Shown here: piece by piece, positions 23,574 through 37,247 of the stretch
Layout of the letters: each line of letters opens with the position of its first letter
Position numbering within the stretch: the stretch's first letter is position 1
Assembly: GCF_900187425.1 (NCBI RefSeq)
Contig: NZ_FYDJ01000009.1
Coordinates: 62,001 to 126,000, forward strand
Source: Pseudomonas sp. Irchel s3h14
GTDB taxonomy: Bacteria; Pseudomonadota; Gammaproteobacteria; Pseudomonadales; Pseudomonadaceae
Direction: 5' to 3'
Length of the DNA stretch: 64,000 nucleotides
The notes under the pieces: model-generated
The model's database searches: none
Seen by the model: the letters and a program-made list of their open reading frames with translations, nothing else
What the model was told of the DNA's origin: nothing
Position numbers and translations under genes: made by a program

Positions 23574-25868
23574 TCAAAGATTCTCGTACCGGTTCATGTC
23601 CAGCACGCCCTCTTCCACCGGCTCGGTCTCGTGGACGTACCGGCTCAGGTCATGGAAGTAGAACCAGAACTGCGGATGGCTGCGGCGAATGCCCCAGCGC
23701 TCGACGATTTTTTCGAAGCGATTGGCGTCCTTCGCATTTTCCATCGCGTCGACGAACGCGGGCACCTGGCTGGCCGGAATGTTGAACATGAAGTTCGGAT
23801 AGCTGCTGAGCACGCCCGGAAAAATGGTGATCGTGTCGAGCCCCGGTTGATAACGCAGGGATTCACCGAGCAGGAACGCGACGTTACTGTGCGCGCGGTT
23901 GCGCAGCAGGCTGTAAACCTCACGCTTGCCGCTCGCGGTTTCGATGCGCAGCAGGGTCGCTTCCGGCAACTGATCGATCACCTTCAGCCCGGCCGCCGGA
24001 CGCGAAGTCAGGCGACTCAACGCCTGTTCGGCGCTCTGCAAGGCCGGATCTATGTTCGGCCGCGAGCAATATGCGCCGTCACAACGGTTGATCGGGTCCG
24101 GCTTGGCGTTGAGGTCGCCGTAACGGGCCAGCAACTGCAGGGCGAAATCGCGTTTCGGGTCTTTTTCGTTCAGTACCAGCGCCGTCTCTTTGTCGTTGTC
24201 GATGGCCTCGTAGTCCAGCCACATCTTGAATTTGCCGCCGCTCTGGTACCAGTCGTCGAGGTAGTCGTCCCGCGAATCGGCCGGCATCAGGCGCAGGAAA
24301 TTCTGCTCGGCGCCGTTACGGATCAGGTCGAAATACAGCCGGGTTTGCGCCTGATGGGAGACGTTGCCGAACACGTCGAAGTTGACTGCCAACTGGTAAT
24401 ACGTGCGCTCCAGCAGCGGGAAGTCGAACAGCCACATCGTTTGTGGCACGTCACCGATCAGGCCTTTGTTCACCGAGGCACTGTCGAAGTGCCGGAAGAT
24501 CGTCAGCAAGGCGTTATCGTTGCCGGCCCATAAGGTCGACCAGCTCGGCGCCGGCGCATCGGCGTAACTGTCACGGCGCAGCGCCTCGTACTCGTTACGC
24601 TTGTCGCGGTAGTCATGCCACAGGCTCAGGACGCTGCCGACATCGTCGTTCTGCCCCGGCATCGCCAGCAACGGCGTGGCCTGGCCGCGGTAGTTCGGAT
24701 CGATGATGTAGAGGTCGTGCTCAGGCGCCTGGAACAGTGCCCAGAAGTTATCGCGGATCACGTCGGTGGCGATCTGGCCACGGCACACCGGGCCGCGAAT
24801 AAACGTACGGACGAAATATTCGGCGTTATCGAGCATGAACTGATAACGCGCCTGGGCCGGGATCGCCTCGAACGTGGTGAACGGATTGGCCCGACGCTCC
24901 GGCCCGTAGCCCGGCAAGGCGTTGACCTGCCAGTTACCGTTATAGAAGAGGCTTTTGATCCGTGCCATCTTCGCCGCGCTCAACGGGTAGGTGATGTGGG
25001 TCTTCTGCACAATCACGCCTTGCACCGGCCACAAGCGGTAATACACCTGAGTGCCCGGATCGTCATTCGGGCGGCGTGTATTGATCAGATCGATCGGCTG
25101 GCCGGTCGGCGTGCGCGAACGCACCCACTGAAAGAAGTGCCCCGGCTCGCCGTCCTTGAAATAGAGATGAGCGAGAAACCAATGCTCGAACAACCAGCGC
25201 CCCACCAGGCTTTGCCGTGCGCCCGGTGCGTTGAGCAGGTTTTCCCACAACACCACCTGCAACGCTTCTTTGGCGCTTGGCACAAGGCCTTGCTCGTCAA
25301 TCGGCGCGCCGGACGCCAGCCAGCGTTGCAGCGTCTGGTACTGCTGGTCGGTCAGGCCGGTGACCGCCAGCGGCATGCCCTCTTTGGGATGTGATTTGGC
25401 GTAGCCGTCGAACTCGGCAGGTAGGGCGCACATGTTTTCCCGGTTCAGTCCAAGGACGATGTCCTCCGGCAACCTGGCGTTGGGTTGCAAGGGGGTTTTG
25501 TGGCCCAACTCAAGCATCCGCGCCATCAACGCGGCCTGACTGCCCTGAGCGTCGAGCACCGAATAGAAGTCCTTTTGCTGCCAGGCGCGTTTGCCGAAGG
25601 CGTCATAAAACAGCCGGGTCGGCGCGACAGCCTGGCGGCGATCGCCAACATAGACCGGGATCTTGGTCGCGCCACGGGCAGCCCCTTCGCCACTGCCCAG
25701 ATTGAGCTGACAGGCGGCGTCATAGCAGGCATGGCAGGCCACACACTTTTCGGTGAATATCGGTTGGATGTCGCGGCTGTAGGAAATGGCAGAGGAAATG
25801 GCCGGATCCTGCGCGGCAGCGCCCCAGCTTAAAAACAGCAAAACAATGCTGATGACGCGATAAGACAT
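23574..25868 (-). CDS. cti: Cti, periplasmic cis/trans fatty acid isomerase
   Basis: A 764-aa protein with a signal peptide (MSYRVISIVLLFLSWGAAAQ) and a c-type heme site CVACH followed by CYDAAC near the mature N-terminus. It converts cis-unsaturated membrane fatty acids to trans, stiffening the membrane under solvent or heat stress. It is divergent from metH, as in other pseudomonads. The start was chosen at the ATG directly before the signal peptide; an ATG six codons upstream (MIGTRD) is possible. Confidence 0.93.
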   Translation of the reverse strand: MSYRVISIVLLFLSWGAAAQDPAISSAISYSRDIQPIFTEKCVACHACYDAACQLNLGSGEGAARGATKIPVYVGDRRQAVAPTRLFYDAFGKRAWQQKDFYSVLDAQGSQAALMARMLELGHKTPLQPNARLPEDIVLGLNRENMCALPAEFDGYAKSHPKEGMPLAVTGLTDQQYQTLQRWLASGAPIDEQGLVPSAKEALQVVLWENLLNAPGARQSLVGRWLFEHWFLAHLYFKDGEPGHFFQWVRSRTPTGQPIDLINTRRPNDDPGTQVYYRLWPVQGVIVQKTHITYPLSAAKMARIKSLFYNGNWQVNALPGYGPERRANPFTTFEAIPAQARYQFMLDNAEYFVRTFIRGPVCRGQIATDVIRDNFWALFQAPEHDLYIIDPNYRGQATPLLAMPGQNDDVGSVLSLWHDYRDKRNEYEALRRDSYADAPAPSWSTLWAGNDNALLTIFRHFDSASVNKGLIGDVPQTMWLFDFPLLERTYYQLAVNFDVFGNVSHQAQTRLYFDLIRNGAEQNFLRLMPADSRDDYLDDWYQSGGKFKMWLDYEAIDNDKETALVLNEKDPKRDFALQLLARYGDLNAKPDPINRCDGAYCSRPNIDPALQSAEQALSRLTSRPAAGLKVIDQLPEATLLRIETASGKREVYSLLRNRAHSNVAFLLGESLRYQPGLDTITIFPGVLSSYPNFMFNIPASQVPAFVDAMENAKDANRFEKIVERWGIRRSHPQFWFYFHDLSRYVHETEPVEEGVLDMNRYENL

Positions 25869-26023
25869 ATCCCTGGTCCCAATCATGAAAAAACGCCGCG
25901 ATTCTACCGGTCTGCACCCCACTCCAACATGAGCGATATTCATGCAAAACCGGGACATGCTCTAAAACCGCACAGGTTTGCTATTATCCCGCCCCTTCGT
26001 CATGGTCTTTCCGAGTAGTCCAA

Positions 26024-29734
<3,711 letters not shown>

Positions 29735-29741
29735 TGGTGGT

Positions 29742-29770
29742 CCCGGGAGTCGACTGGTGCGACTCCCGGG
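29742..29770 (+). terminator. Terminator-like hairpin after metH
   Basis: CCCGGGAGTCG (29742-29752) pairs perfectly with CGACTCCCGGG (29760-29770) around a 7-nt loop, followed by GTTCTTG. The T-run is weak. Confidence 0.7.
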
Positions 29771-29796
29771 GTTCTTGTGAAAGCTGCAGGTGAACG

Positions 29797-32700
29797 TTAC
29801 AGCCCCACCAGCGTCCGTTCTTTTTCAGACAATTCGCGCACCAACGTTCCTTGCTCGAAGAGAAGGTCTACCTCTATCGCCTGCATGGCGGTTTTGTACT
29901 GCTCTTCGTCGCCTTCGCCGTAATTTGGATACGCCTCGTCTACATCATGCTCTCTGCCTGCAAAACCCTCTCGCACCTGGGCGAACCGTTCAGGGTATTT
30001 GTCCTTCAAATAGTCGCTCCAGTAATTGCGGCCGACCAAATCATCAATAAATGCCGAAGATTGTTCTGCCGCGATCACTTCAGCATGGGCCGCATCCAGC
30101 ATGACTGGCGTAACGTTGCCGCTGTAGCGCATGCCTCTTGGTTGCCCCGGCAACTCAAGTCGCTCGGCAAGGCCGATACGATAGGCTAACCGCACTTCCG
30201 CCGGATCAGTTGAACGGCGCTTTGCCTGTCGCTGGACAATGTCGCGGTTAGCGATTTCCTCGACTTTCCCAAGGCGAAACAGGCTCCTGCCAAGTCTGAA
30301 CAAGACGTTACCTTGTTGGCCCGGGGAAGTTGACTTCGTGGTCTCAAATTCGAAAGCCTTAACTTCTATATCGCTGAACAACAGGATTTGACCATCAACG
30401 CAGGTTGCGCCAGACCTCGCCATTTCGAATATCGTATCCCTCAGACCTGCGTCGCTATCGGCCACCCTCAGTACGGTATGGACCCGCCGCACAAGATCAG
30501 AACGTCCCGTCAGGAAGTCTGTCGTACCTTCCATTTTGGTCAGCAGATTGAAGAAGAACTGATTGTTTTGCGCTTGCTCGAAGTCATTCCATATCCGTAT
30601 CAATTCCTCTGAGTCGGCTGCTGACGGAGCGATCCATCGCTCGCGGGCGTCGGTACCTGTCACCTCATCCATATCCACTTCTACGTCACTTGCGATCGAG
30701 TCAACGCTATCGCTGTCGTTAAAGGTACCGCTGTGGCTACTGCTATCAATCCGCTCCAACGCCTCGTCAATCTCTTCTGGCGTCCATCCCACTATCTCCT
30801 CGCCCTGCAGCACCTGATTACGCAGCATTAGAAGGCTCGCGCCATCCAGAGTTTCGTTGCTGGCCAGATTCGTGCCCGCACGCAATCCCCTGTACTCATC
30901 GGCCATCAAGACCGACGGAATGGACTCGATCATGTTGTCGCGCAAATCCAGTGCGCTGAGCGAGGGGAGCTGAAGCGTTCCCTGCGGCCAGATGACCAGG
31001 CGATTGCCACTCAGATCGAGGGCCTGCAAACGGGTAAGAGGGCTGACATCCAGCGACTCAAGCCAGTTCTCCGCCAGGTTCAATGACTCCAGGTTGCTCA
31101 ATCCTGCAAGCTGACGCTGGAGCTGAGGTGCATTGGAAAAACGGTTATTGACTGCCGAAAGTCGCTTGAGGCTGTTCAATGAGATCACCGACTCTGGCAA
31201 GGCATACAATGCGTTGGCATTCAGCGCCAAGGTATGAACATGAGTAAACGCACCAAGGAAATCGCTTAGCCCCTCCTCTCTCAGATACACGTTGTTCAGG
31301 TTCAACGCACCGACATGAGCGAAGTCGGCGGGTAGATCCGGGAGATTGCCCAAGGGGTTATCGGACAGATCAAGGATATAACCTCCCGATGCGCTCTCCA
31401 CGGCCTGCGCCCCACGTAGGTTCTGCCTCCAGCACGCCATTATCCGGTCAGCCGCCTGACGACGCTGGGTGGCTGCAATCCACACAGGAGGAGAGGATTC
31501 ACCCATCTGCTGTGGTGGGATTTCGATCCATGTGTTCAGGGTTTTCGTCAATGCCTGATGTTGTCTGTCCCATTTGGCCAATTGCTCATACAGGGGGCCA
31601 GCGCCGCCATGGCGTAACGTCAGTTCATCAACCATCTGTATCGCCTCGGCGCCTGGCAGATCCGGGTCAAGCCTTCGCAAGCGGGCTTGCGGGGTCAAGT
31701 GTGTCAGGTCATTGCCTGGTACAACGGGCAGCGGCAATAACAAGTCCGGATTTTGCGCGACCAGAACCGGAAAGTACTCTGGTTCGCCCATGGTAATACC
31801 CGCCTGCAAGCTGGCTCTGGAGATACCCATGGGTGTTTCGGAAGAAGTACTCGCCAGCAAATCGGTGCGGGCCTTGGCCGTCAACCGACAGCCAGTCATA
31901 TCGATCCTTAGAGCGTCATGGCCGGTCAGGGCAGCCTCAGGAATCGTCGTGATTGCGCTGTTATTCAACTCGAGCCTGCCGAGGCCGGGCAAGTCCAACG
32001 CACCTTTTGGCCAGTCTTTAATGGCGGTATGACCCACACGCAGGGTCTTCAAGCGGGTCATGGCGCTGACATCCAGCGAATCGAGCCGGTTATAGCGCAA
32101 GTCCAGGCTTTCAAGGGCAGACAACCGGTTCAAGCGTTGCTGCATACTCGGGGTCATTGTCAGGTGATTTCGGCTCAGCTCCAGATAACTGAGTTTTCCG
32201 AGGTTGCCCAATGCAGACGGAAGATCCTGCAGTTGATTGCCACTCAGATCCAACCCGCGAATGTCGGTGAAGCCGCTCAAAAAACGACTGAAATCCTCGG
32301 ATGAGGCCACCACACCCGACATTTGCAGGGTTTGCACATGGGCAAAATTCGTTGCTGACAGCGCTGGCAGTTCGGGCAGATCGCCCAGCGCCCAGCCGGA
32401 CAAATCAAGATTCGATGAAATGATTTGTCGCGGCATGACAGGCCATGTCCGCACCGTTGAAGGTCCGGCCTGAGGTTGCGAAGACTGTGCCTCCTGCGTA
32501 CCGCCATAGCGTTTACGCAGACCATCACGCCAGCACTCACGAATTCGCCGGGCAACGGATTCTCGTTCCCGAATGTTGACTTGCCGGCCATTGGCTCTCG
32601 CTGTTCGCTGCTGCCACGCCTCCAGTTGCTGTCGCAATGCCTGTCCATCCTGGCGCAGTGCATTGATCCGTGCCAGCAACGCCTGCCCTGCCAACCCCTC

Positions 32701-35700
32701 AGCCTTCATGCGCCCAAGGGCAATCTTCGAAAACTCGTCGCTTGTCTCCAGGGCGTTGTGTAGCGTGCCTTGGCAATAACGATCCAGCATTTGTCCGCTA
32801 TCCAGCAAATGCGCAGGATTGTCGTGAACATACTCGTATGCCTTCACGAAGTCCTCAGTGCTCAGCCTGGCCCAGTTGAGCTTCATGCCAGGCCACAGTG
32901 ATTCATGACCGGATAGCCATTCAGGGGGAAGTGTCTTGACGCTTGAGTGAGTGAGATCCAGCGACCTGAGCTGCGGCAATTGCAGAGCGCCCTTTGGCCA
33001 GGCCTCTGTCGTTCCGTACACACTCAACGAATGCAGTTGAGTCAGGCGACTGACATCCAGCTCGCCCGCCACGCCGATCACGTCCAATCGTTGCAGTTGT
33101 GGCATGGCGTCTATCACCGATTGGGCAGCTTCAGTGAATTCCGGACCCAGCGGCCCTGCCATCTCCAGCTCACGAATACTCGACAGTGCCTTTAGCCTCT
33201 CGGCCAGTTGAACCCTGTCGACGCCATCCTGGACTCCCAACGTCAGCGACCGGGCGTTGGGGAACTGGCGCACAAAGGCTTCGGGTGTCTGACTCAATAC
33301 TCCACCAACGCTCATATTCAGATTACTTACGTGAGGAAAGTTGCCGGCCAGTTCCGGCAGGCTGTCTGCAGCGCGCACGTCCAGAGAAACACTGGCATCG
33401 CCATCGTAAATACCCCTCTGCTGCCAGACGTATTGAATGTTTCGTGCGACTTGATGGCGGACAGTATTCTGGTCGCCGCTGGTTATCCATTGTTCGAGCT
33501 GCGCCGTCAGTGCCTCGTATTCCCGGCCCCGCATGTTCAGAAAATGGGCGATCTGCGTTTCGGTCATACCATCCAGCGCAAGCTTGATGACCATCAATTC
33601 CGCCAACTCATCGGAGAAGATCGGATAGACATCCCGCAACCTGGAGACCAACGAGGGATTCACCGTTGCTCCGGCACCTCGCCCGCTCAATGGGTAGCCG
33701 ACCCTGCCGTCGGCCAGTCGCACCGGCGAACGGAATCGTGGCGTAGTGGTATTGGGCACGAGGGTTACCATCATCTGGTCGCGGTGGCCCATGGCATAAG
33801 TGGTCAATGTCTTTTGTAACTTGGCATCCTGCGCCACTTTGGGCATGCCCAACTGAGTGCGAGCGTCGTCCGGTAACGCATGCATGAGCGAAGAGAAAAA
33901 GTTGTCGCCTTTTTTCGGCACGCTGTTCAACGAGTTTATTTGCTGGTCGAAGGCCTGGAACTGGCTGGCTTGATGATGTTGATAGCCGTCCTTGACCAGG
34001 TATTTGACTTGCTCGGCCGTCTCGCTACCGATGCTGTCGAGCAGTTTTCCGCCGCAATCACCCTGACGAACTTCCAGGCGCAGGTTTTTCGGCCAGCCGG
34101 GGAGTTTTTCCAGGCTGTGCAGCGCCAGGCGCTGGCTGTCGGATGACGCCATGCTCTCGAGTTGCAAACCGGCCAGGGCCTTGTTCAGCCGAGTCACCCG
34201 GGCGCGCGCACGCCCCTTGAGCAACAGACTGGTGGGGTGTCGGCCGGTTTGTTTGATGTGCAGCCGCTCCTTGGTTGTGGCATTGGCCAGGACTTCTTGC
34301 GCCGCGTCCGTCGACAGACTGGGGAGAGTACGTTGCAGCGCCTGAATGTCACGCGTTGTTGCCTTGGAATCCTGGCTGAGTTTGTCGAACAATGAGGTTT
34401 TGTTGCCCGAAAGATGGTCGCCAAGCTGTTGTCGAAAAACCGTTTCACGCTCTGCCTCGACCCGCGCACCTTCCCCCCCCAGCAAGCGGACGATTTCTTC
34501 CTCATCCAGTGCCGCAAGCACTCGTTCGGGCAATTTCCCGGCAGACACATCCTCACGGGAAATCTTGATGCTCGGCTTCACGGATGTCGACGCCTCAGCG
34601 TAGCGGGACGAAGCACCGCTCAGGCTTGCATTGTCGAACACGTCGATCACCCGCCCCTGCGGCCAACGCGGCATATTGATCACGTGCGGTAAGATCGCGT
34701 TGTAGCGGCTGTCCGGCACCGGCTGATCGAGACGAATCTGTTCAATCATTTCATTGAGTTGACGGTCGATTTGAAACTGCCGCAACGTGTCGGATAACGC
34801 TGATGGCAAGCGCAGGTTATCCGTATGGATCTTGCGCAACACGTCGTCGTTAACGCCGCTGATATCGGCGATTTTCTCCAGCGTCGCCGCGTCAATACCG
34901 TCGGTGACCGGGCCAAGACGTCGTAACAAGGTGGCACGATCCCACCCCAGCGGGCGCTCGAAACGATGGCGCCACGCGCCCTCACCGTTGTGTTCAAGAA
35001 CGGGGGAGTAAGCGTTCGGGTCCGTCGGGTGTTTGAGACGCCATTTGTTCAGTGTGGGGTCGAAGGTTTTTTCGTAGACGTTACCGTCGAGCCTGATATA
35101 GGTCTTGCCGCCCACTTCATACTGCCCAAGCTTGTCGGGCTTGAGCCCCGCCGGCAAGACCCGGTCGCTCAGATAAGGCGTCAAGCCAGGCCGCCACAAC
35201 TGTTCGCTGCCAAACGGCAATTTGACCTTCACCAGGCCATCGACGATGGGTGTGGACAGCACTTTCGGCGCGTTACTGGCAACCGCGCCTACAGCCGCCA
35301 TGAATGCCACGTTCACGGCCACCGACTTCAAATAACTCCAGGCCTGATCCGTGTCCCCGATGCTCCAGGCTTCAACCCCGTGATAAATGTCCGTGGTCAG
35401 TTGCACAGCCATCACGGCCATCATTACCTCGCCCAGACCGGGCACAAAAAATGCCGCCACGTTGAGTATGTTCAGCCCCCACTCGGCATAGCGGGCGAGT
35501 CGTTCATACCAGGCGTCATGATCGACCTTGGCCGTCGGCACCGCCAGTTGCTCGGCAGTCTCCTTGAGGCGCGTCTGGTGCCGCGTGTACAGCTCGCCGA
35601 ACAGTTCCGTGTCAAAAAATTCTTCACTGATATCCAGAACCGGCTCGTCCCGGTAAACATTTTCGTAGATTCCGTCTATGTGCCCCAAGAGGGTCTGTTT

Positions 35701-36876
35701 ACGGTAAGGGAAATCCGGGTTCCATTTGAGTGTTTGCAGAGCAGTCTTGATCTTGCCGAGGAACTTACCCGCATCACCGTGAGGGATAAGCCTGAGGAAA
35801 GAGCGCTGGTAGTTCACATCGCGCAGCCTGTAGCTCAGGTCATTTTCAAAGGACTTGAGCGAGGCATATTCCATGACCGGCGCCACCGGATCACCCGGAA
35901 TACAGACGATGATCCGCGAGTCCTGGTAACCCAGTACGTCAAACAGGTTTACACCGGAATGGGTCCAGCTGAAGTTGACCTTTTTACCTTTGCGCCGGCT
36001 TGCGCCAATGACAAACAGCTCACTGACAGGCGACCCCAGCACATGCAACTGACTGCAAGTGACGCGCTCACCGTCCAGTGTTGGCGATTTGTCGCCGTTG
36101 AGCATGGCCAGCAATGTGCTGTAGGCCGATGGCGTGATCAGCGATTTGAGGTGGGCGATATGGGCATGCACCCGCAGACTGTCCGTCCACGCGCCGACCG
36201 TTTGGGTGCGCACGGTGGCCGCCCTGTCCGCGGCGTCAAACATCGCCGTCAGGTGTTCCTGATACTGCTTGCCGATATCCAGTTCACGGCATAGCGAGGC
36301 GAAATCGGCGGGCTTTATCGGTAGCTTCTTGATCCTGTAGCGCGTTGAAGGACCCTTTTGCGGATAATCCCAACCGTAAGGTCCTCCTTGAGTTTCCAGA
36401 TAGGCAGCCTGTTTACCTCGTTCAGCAATGACCTCACGTTCATCAAACGCCTGGTCTTCTTCAAAATTGCGCAGTGCCAGTTGCAGCAGTGTCTGGTGAG
36501 TGATGAGCGAGCCTGCAAAGGGCTCGTAGAGCCAGGTCTGCGCAACATCAACTTTCAACCCGAACTTTTTTTGCAGCGCCGCTTCGAGCAACGGTTGCGC
36601 GAATTCGGTGACCCCTTTGAGCCCGGCGAGTGTTTTTGCCAGGGTTTCGTTGGAGGTTCGACTGCGCTTCTGGTCGTCCCGTACATTGTGTCGTTGGTCG
36701 CCGGAGGCCTTCTGAAACCAGTCCGGCATGGCATTTTCGGCCAGGCCTCCCGGTGTTCTCGCCCGATCCAGAGCCCGGATATTTGCCGGGGTCAGGTGGC
36801 GTATCCGATCGTGAAGCTTTTTTTTGATGAAATGGTTGTGAAGGCCCTTTTCCTGAGCCGATGGGATTCCACTCAT
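29797..36876 (-). CDS. Giant NEL-type E3 ubiquitin ligase / dermonecrotic-toxin-like LRR protein
   Basis: A 2359-aa protein. The N-terminal about 1100 residues resemble the toxin-like region found ahead of LRRs in Pseudomonas NEL proteins, with a hydrophobic pair near residues 480-550 (LNILNVAAFFVPGLGEVMMA). Three LRR modules follow (about 1170-1320, 1490-1650 and 1830-1990), separated by helical linkers. After an acidic Ser/Asp linker comes a C-terminal NEL domain (about 2080-2359) with the catalytic CxD motif GATCVDG at C2159 (codon 30400-30402). NEL domains of IpaH/SspH ubiquitinate host proteins, suggesting a eukaryotic target. There is no Sec signal; the secretion route is unknown. The ATG at 36876 is preferred over a TTG upstream. 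Confidence 0.85.
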   Translation of the reverse strand: MSGIPSAQEKGLHNHFIKKKLHDRIRHLTPANIRALDRARTPGGLAENAMPDWFQKASGDQRHNVRDDQKRSRTSNETLAKTLAGLKGVTEFAQPLLEAALQKKFGLKVDVAQTWLYEPFAGSLITHQTLLQLALRNFEEDQAFDEREVIAERGKQAAYLETQGGPYGWDYPQKGPSTRYRIKKLPIKPADFASLCRELDIGKQYQEHLTAMFDAADRAATVRTQTVGAWTDSLRVHAHIAHLKSLITPSAYSTLLAMLNGDKSPTLDGERVTCSQLHVLGSPVSELFVIGASRRKGKKVNFSWTHSGVNLFDVLGYQDSRIIVCIPGDPVAPVMEYASLKSFENDLSYRLRDVNYQRSFLRLIPHGDAGKFLGKIKTALQTLKWNPDFPYRKQTLLGHIDGIYENVYRDEPVLDISEEFFDTELFGELYTRHQTRLKETAEQLAVPTAKVDHDAWYERLARYAEWGLNILNVAAFFVPGLGEVMMAVMAVQLTTDIYHGVEAWSIGDTDQAWSYLKSVAVNVAFMAAVGAVASNAPKVLSTPIVDGLVKVKLPFGSEQLWRPGLTPYLSDRVLPAGLKPDKLGQYEVGGKTYIRLDGNVYEKTFDPTLNKWRLKHPTDPNAYSPVLEHNGEGAWRHRFERPLGWDRATLLRRLGPVTDGIDAATLEKIADISGVNDDVLRKIHTDNLRLPSALSDTLRQFQIDRQLNEMIEQIRLDQPVPDSRYNAILPHVINMPRWPQGRVIDVFDNASLSGASSRYAEASTSVKPSIKISREDVSAGKLPERVLAALDEEEIVRLLGGEGARVEAERETVFRQQLGDHLSGNKTSLFDKLSQDSKATTRDIQALQRTLPSLSTDAAQEVLANATTKERLHIKQTGRHPTSLLLKGRARARVTRLNKALAGLQLESMASSDSQRLALHSLEKLPGWPKNLRLEVRQGDCGGKLLDSIGSETAEQVKYLVKDGYQHHQASQFQAFDQQINSLNSVPKKGDNFFSSLMHALPDDARTQLGMPKVAQDAKLQKTLTTYAMGHRDQMMVTLVPNTTTPRFRSPVRLADGRVGYPLSGRGAGATVNPSLVSRLRDVYPIFSDELAELMVIKLALDGMTETQIAHFLNMRGREYEALTAQLEQWITSGDQNTVRHQVARNIQYVWQQRGIYDGDASVSLDVRAADSLPELAGNFPHVSNLNMSVGGVLSQTPEAFVRQFPNARSLTLGVQDGVDRVQLAERLKALSSIRELEMAGPLGPEFTEAAQSVIDAMPQLQRLDVIGVAGELDVSRLTQLHSLSVYGTTEAWPKGALQLPQLRSLDLTHSSVKTLPPEWLSGHESLWPGMKLNWARLSTEDFVKAYEYVHDNPAHLLDSGQMLDRYCQGTLHNALETSDEFSKIALGRMKAEGLAGQALLARINALRQDGQALRQQLEAWQQRTARANGRQVNIRERESVARRIRECWRDGLRKRYGGTQEAQSSQPQAGPSTVRTWPVMPRQIISSNLDLSGWALGDLPELPALSATNFAHVQTLQMSGVVASSEDFSRFLSGFTDIRGLDLSGNQLQDLPSALGNLGKLSYLELSRNHLTMTPSMQQRLNRLSALESLDLRYNRLDSLDVSAMTRLKTLRVGHTAIKDWPKGALDLPGLGRLELNNSAITTIPEAALTGHDALRIDMTGCRLTAKARTDLLASTSSETPMGISRASLQAGITMGEPEYFPVLVAQNPDLLLPLPVVPGNDLTHLTPQARLRRLDPDLPGAEAIQMVDELTLRHGGAGPLYEQLAKWDRQHQALTKTLNTWIEIPPQQMGESSPPVWIAATQRRQAADRIMACWRQNLRGAQAVESASGGYILDLSDNPLGNLPDLPADFAHVGALNLNNVYLREEGLSDFLGAFTHVHTLALNANALYALPESVISLNSLKRLSAVNNRFSNAPQLQRQLAGLSNLESLNLAENWLESLDVSPLTRLQALDLSGNRLVIWPQGTLQLPSLSALDLRDNMIESIPSVLMADEYRGLRAGTNLASNETLDGASLLMLRNQVLQGEEIVGWTPEEIDEALERIDSSSHSGTFNDSDSVDSIASDVEVDMDEVTGTDARERWIAPSAADSEELIRIWNDFEQAQNNQFFFNLLTKMEGTTDFLTGRSDLVRRVHTVLRVADSDAGLRDTIFEMARSGATCVDGQILLFSDIEVKAFEFETTKSTSPGQQGNVLFRLGRSLFRLGKVEEIANRDIVQRQAKRRSTDPAEVRLAYRIGLAERLELPGQPRGMRYSGNVTPVMLDAAHAEVIAAEQSSAFIDDLVGRNYWSDYLKDKYPERFAQVREGFAGREHDVDEAYPNYGEGDEEQYKTAMQAIEVDLLFEQGTLVRELSEKERTLVGL

Positions 36877-37028
36877 GTGGCAATACCTGATGCTGTCAAA
36901 TGAAGCACCAGTCAATCAGCAGGTTTGTCGTCCAGGGCGGTACATATTTATACCGGGTAGCGCCGGGGGCGATCTTCTTTCCGTGGGTTGTCTATGCTTG
37001 TCTTACTCAAACGGGAGACGAGGGGTTT

Positions 37029-37247
37029 ATGGACGATCCAGCCGACAACAAGCCGCCCACTTTCTGGCAGATGCTGCACAGCGTCATGGCGGCGGCGTTC
37101 GGGGTGCAGAGCGGGAAGAACCGGGCGCGGGACTTCACGCACGGCAAGCCCAGTCATTTCGTGATTCTGGGGATTTTGTTCACCGCGGTGTTCGCGTTGA
37201 CGCTGTACGGCATCGTGCAACTGGTGGTGCACCTGGCCGGGGTTTAG
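37029..37247 (+). CDS. DUF2970 domain protein, small membrane protein
   Basis: A 72-aa protein, MDDPADNKPPTFWQMLHSVM, with the conserved AAAFGVQSGKNRARDF stretch and one C-terminal membrane helix (FVILGILFTAVFALTLYGIV). This matches the DUF2970 family, of unknown function. The start is chosen by the AGGGG ribosome site; an in-frame extension to 36900 lacks family similarity. The last 4 bp overlap the end of the convergent binding-protein gene. Confidence 0.85.
   Translation: MDDPADNKPPTFWQMLHSVMAAAFGVQSGKNRARDFTHGKPSHFVILGILFTAVFALTLYGIVQLVVHLAGV

Noticed and set aside
34966..36294. A 442-codon frame antisense to the giant LRR protein
   Set aside because: No ribosome site or family pattern; the minus-strand frame is supported by domain content.
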